Notes under the pieces: generated by a model | Seen by the model: only the letters and a program-made list of their open reading frames with translations | What the model was told of the DNA's origin: nothing | Databases searched by the model: none | Translations under genes and position numbers: made by a program | Shown: piece after piece, positions 61,310 through 64,000 of the stretch | Layout: each line of letters starts with the position of its first letter | How positions within the stretch are numbered: the first letter of the stretch is position 1 | Origin: Syngnathus acus | Taxonomy: Eukaryota > Chordata > Actinopteri > Syngnathiformes > Syngnathidae | Direction: 5' to 3' | DNA length: 64,000 nucleotides | NCBI RefSeq assembly: GCF_901709675.1 | Contig: NC_051088.1 | Location: 24,401,193 to 24,465,192, forward strand

Positions 61310-61900
61310 GGGGGCCGACCCGCCCCCCTGTTTGCATGCCAGAGGAAAGGGCCAGCTGTTGGGCTCAGTTTGACTGTGCTTGGCTCCGCCAATCTGCACC
61401 ATAGAAAGGAGTAGAAGAAGCAAGCCCGGGCCGTCGCCCGGTTTCTCGCCCGCTTCAACGTACTTCTCCTTGCCGTCCTTCCTGCGCGCTTGGAATAGAA
61501 CGAGCTCCGCTTCGGGCTGCTGGAGAGGCTGCTGGTGGTGCCTAGCAGCCGAGGAGGAGGATGGGGAGGAGGTGGCGAAGAAGGTGGAGGAGCGGTCGCT
61601 GCTGCTCCTCCTCCTGCTGCCGCGCTCCCGCCGCGGCGTTAAGAGCCTCCGAGCGCTCCTCTTCAAATGGCGTCGTCGTGTGCCGCGTGGCGCGGGGAGA
61701 GGAGCCGACAGGCATGTGGCGGCGCTAGTGGGAAGTCGGTGGTACGCGGCAGCTGTCGGCTTCTGCACAAAAAAACATTGCATATTAGTGACGGAGGGAT
61801 GGCAGGGCTCCGTGCGTCCGGGGGTGGGGGGGCGCGTGGAGGAGAGAGGGTGGGCGGGATGCGGATCCCGGGTGTCCGTCAGCAAGTCGGTGGCATCTTT
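61310..61900 (-). promoter_or_regulatory. fgf14: GC-rich 5' region of fgf14 exon 1B (promoter/5' UTR)
   Basis: CpG-rich, purine/pyrimidine-skewed sequence directly upstream of exon 1B on the minus strand, with many GGAGGA/CTCCTC motifs (61550-61640). Long open frames on both strands overlap here because stop codons are rare in GC-rich DNA. It probably holds the 1B transcription start; no TATA box was identified. Confidence 0.6.
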
Positions 61901-63108
61901 GTATCAGTAGAGCAGGCAACAACTGCAGCAGGGAGGTGCTTGCCAAAGGCATGCATACACACGCACGCACGCACGCAGCGCGTACACGAGCGACCGCACA
62001 CGCTGGATGCACAATCCTCCCTCCAGCACCACTGGTCCTTCTCTCCCACGGAGAGGAATCACTGCAGGGAATCTCTGCACTGTCCCGCTGCGCTGAAACC
62101 CCCACCCCCCCCCCCCCCCCCCCCCCCCCGGCTGCTGCCCCCCACCCCAACCCCCCGGAAAAATCCTTGTGAATATTTGATCCGTCCTCCGGCCTCCACT
62201 TCTCAATAATCCATCAAGTCTCGAAGCGCAGAGGTTTTGCTCCTGCCGCCTGCTCTCTCTCTTCCCGTTGCGATAAAGTGGCTCGAAAGGGAGCTCGTGG
62301 GCGCCCTCAGCTGAGACAACCGAAGGAGAAGTGCACCGAGATGTTTTAAGCAAGCAGTCAAGGGGTGGAAGCGAGCAACCACTTCATGATATCCGGTGCG
62401 CAACCTTCATAATAAAAGATTTGACGCGCAAACATTCCACAGGGTTGCTGAGCGGCTGTGACGTGAATATATTCTTAGTCCCTGCCTCTCTGAAATTCCC
62501 TTGGTCCAGACTCCAGACAGACACCTTCTCCAAGCTTGTTTTGATATAATTGGTTCAATAATTTCATCACTGCAACCCGATTTACCATTGGTTGGGTTTC
62601 CTCTGCCAATCAGAGAGAACACAAGAGGAAAAATTGTGCACCCTGCTTGCAGGTTGTTTACTTGTAGTTATTATTTTTTGATGTTGTGCTACAGTCAGCT
62701 GGTAGATAAAGTTCAAACAAAGCGCACTCTTACAAAATGTCCATCACTGTGCACAATGATTCTTCGAAAATAACTGAAATCATAGAAATAAATGGAAAGG
62801 GTCGATACCGGTTTATTGGTAGCAATAGTTGCAGCAATATCGATTTAATCGGTCCTTGTATCGATCTGCATCGCATAATTCCCAATCCGCGCCTTTTTTG
62901 CTTCTCTCGTCCGAGCAACACTTCGAACCAGGTCAGGTTATACTTGACATAATTGGGTTAATAACTGGGTAAATTACAGCTCACTACGCCTTCCCAAATG
63001 AGTTGTCAGGACTATAAGCTTGGAAAGCAACCGAGATCGCGGAAAAGACCCGTCTGAGCGAGCACCTGACTTGGATTTTGCCAGTCTGGCGTTCGTATGA
63101 CGACCGTT

Positions 63109-63109
63109 G

Positions 63110-63148
<39 letters not shown>

Positions 63149-63200
63149 CTTTATTTGTATAGCACCTTTCATACAAGAAATGCAGCTCAAAGCGCCGCTT
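63109..63200. repeat. (AAT)n plus LINE/SINE-like tail
   Basis: About 13 AAT units run straight into 'aaactttatttgtatagcac' and 'ctttcatacaagaaatgcagctcaaagcgc'. This 3' motif with an AAT tail is widespread in fish genomes (recalled). It suggests a retroelement inserted on the minus strand with the AAT/ATT array as its variable tail. Confidence 0.65.
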
Positions 63201-63743
63201 CATAACAATGAAAGAAAAACATGAATACATAATACGTATGACGGGCGTTTGGTGAGGGTCGAGGTCTTTATTTGAACGCTCACATTTAAAGATTCTTTTT
63301 GATACACGAGGAAGTGGACAATTTGTTATGTTGTGGCCCGCTTCATCGCCGAACAAACAGCAACTTCATGACGCCTTCCCAGCTCCGATGTTGTAGGTAA
63401 GAAATTGTCGGGGTCCAACATGTGGACAAAACTCGTGGGATTCGTTTGTTCAATAGAAAAGAATCCTCATTTAAAGAAAGAAAGAAAAGAAGAAACTAAG
63501 GCAATTAGTCTCGCACAATTTTTTGAAAAAAAATGGTCTGACCGGACACAAATGATGCAACTTTGTCACAGCAATCAAACAGTCGCCTTTATTTTTGGGT
63601 TGAAAGAGTGGCAATTTATTTTGGTGCTTTTTTTATTTCGAACATTAAAGGAAATACAAGAAAAAAGTAAAAAAATACAGAAAATGATAACTCCATAGTA
63701 CAATAGAACATAAAAAAAAAGAAAAAATGATATTGCATTATAT

Positions 63744-63815
63744 TGATATTGCATATTTTAAATTTCGTTGTACATGTGACAATGACAAATAAAGATCTAT
63801 TCTATTCTATTCAAT
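63744..63815 (+). repeat. L2-like LINE 3' end with TCTAT tail
   Basis: 'aatttcgttgtacatgtgac' and 'aatgacaaataaagatc' followed by TATTC repeats (tattctattctattc). This is the characteristic end of fish L2/CR1-like LINEs (recalled). The body is truncated. Confidence 0.65.
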
Positions 63816-64000
63816 TCTCCATACTGCTTATTTCAAATCTTCCCACAGATGTTTCCATTGATCTCAGGACTCTTCAAAAGAATCCAACGTTTTGTGCCTT
63901 AGCTCAAATGTGTTGCCATTTATTTGTCCCATCTCTCTGAAGCCTCAAGTCTGCCTCAGCAAGAGTTTGCTGGCAAGTCATGTTGAACTTTAGCAAATGG

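Larger units (their letters stand above)
61901..64000. other. Far 5' flank of fgf14
   Basis: Contains a C26 run (62105-62130), an (AAT)n tract (63109-63148) attached to a LINE-like tail, and a second LINE-like tail near 63744-63815. Between 62200 and 63060 nothing codes convincingly. A segment at 62790-62880 (gataccggtt ... tatcgatctgcatcg) looks like a decayed repeat. Confidence 0.55.

Noticed and set aside
60935-61885. 316-codon open frame on the minus strand as one protein
   Set aside because: Only the part ending at 61114 matches fgf14 exon 1B. The 3' end reads through the splice donor into poly-Ala and poly-Gly encoded by CTG and poly(C) repeats, and the 5' end is GC-rich UTR-like sequence.
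61380-62353. Long ORFs on both strands upstream of fgf14 exon 1B
   Set aside because: GC-rich sequence with poly-Pro/Gly runs from homopolymers; no domain, and the frames overlap on opposite strands.
1-64000. CRISPR arrays, bacterial operons, tRNA or rRNA genes
   Set aside because: The sequence is a vertebrate intron-exon landscape; tandem repeats present are simple or minisatellite repeats and no cloverleaf-type or rRNA-like sequence was recognised by eye.

Overview
The window reads as a teleost fish chromosome, probably a percomorph with compact introns. The evidence is three vertebrate genes split into many short GT-AG exons, many introns of about 70-100 bp, dense microsatellites and many short inverted-repeat DNA transposons. 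There is no bacterial-style operon, CRISPR array or recognisable tRNA/rRNA gene.

Layout: (1) 1-4597 is the 3' flank of atp11a with repeats. (2) 4598-24979, minus strand, is atp11a, a P4-ATPase (phospholipid flippase) whose 30 coding exons join in frame to 1204 aa. (3) 24980-26086 is a 1.1-kb head-to-head intergenic region with a (CT)n tract. (4) 26087-32573, plus strand, is tubgcp3 (gamma-tubulin complex component 3), 22 coding exons joining to 899 aa. (5) 32574-42537 is a repeat-rich convergent intergenic region. (6) 42538-61309, minus strand, is fgf14, an intracellular FGF-homologous factor, with four shared exons, the two known alternative first exons (A and B) and one further candidate first exon. 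(7) 61310-64000 is the GC-rich 5' flank of fgf14, then LINE-like tails and microsatellites.

The three genes do not form a pathway: a plasma-membrane/endosomal flippase, a microtubule-nucleation subunit and a sodium-channel modulator. The divergent atp11a/tubgcp3 pair matches the human 13q34 arrangement as I recall it, whereas fgf14 lies about 10 Mb away in human. The neighbour relation to fgf14 is therefore probably a lineage-specific arrangement.

The most interesting observation is a 70-bp open exon at 57681-57750 (minus) with a strong Kozak ATG, a good splice donor and exactly the splice phase of fgf14 exons 1A and 1B. It predicts a third Fgf14 N-terminus. Next is a population of at least eight near-identical ~190-bp foldback MITEs, four with 7-8 bp target-site duplications (hAT-like). 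One is nested inside another transposon. All exon coordinates were derived by eye from the sequence; no database search was run.
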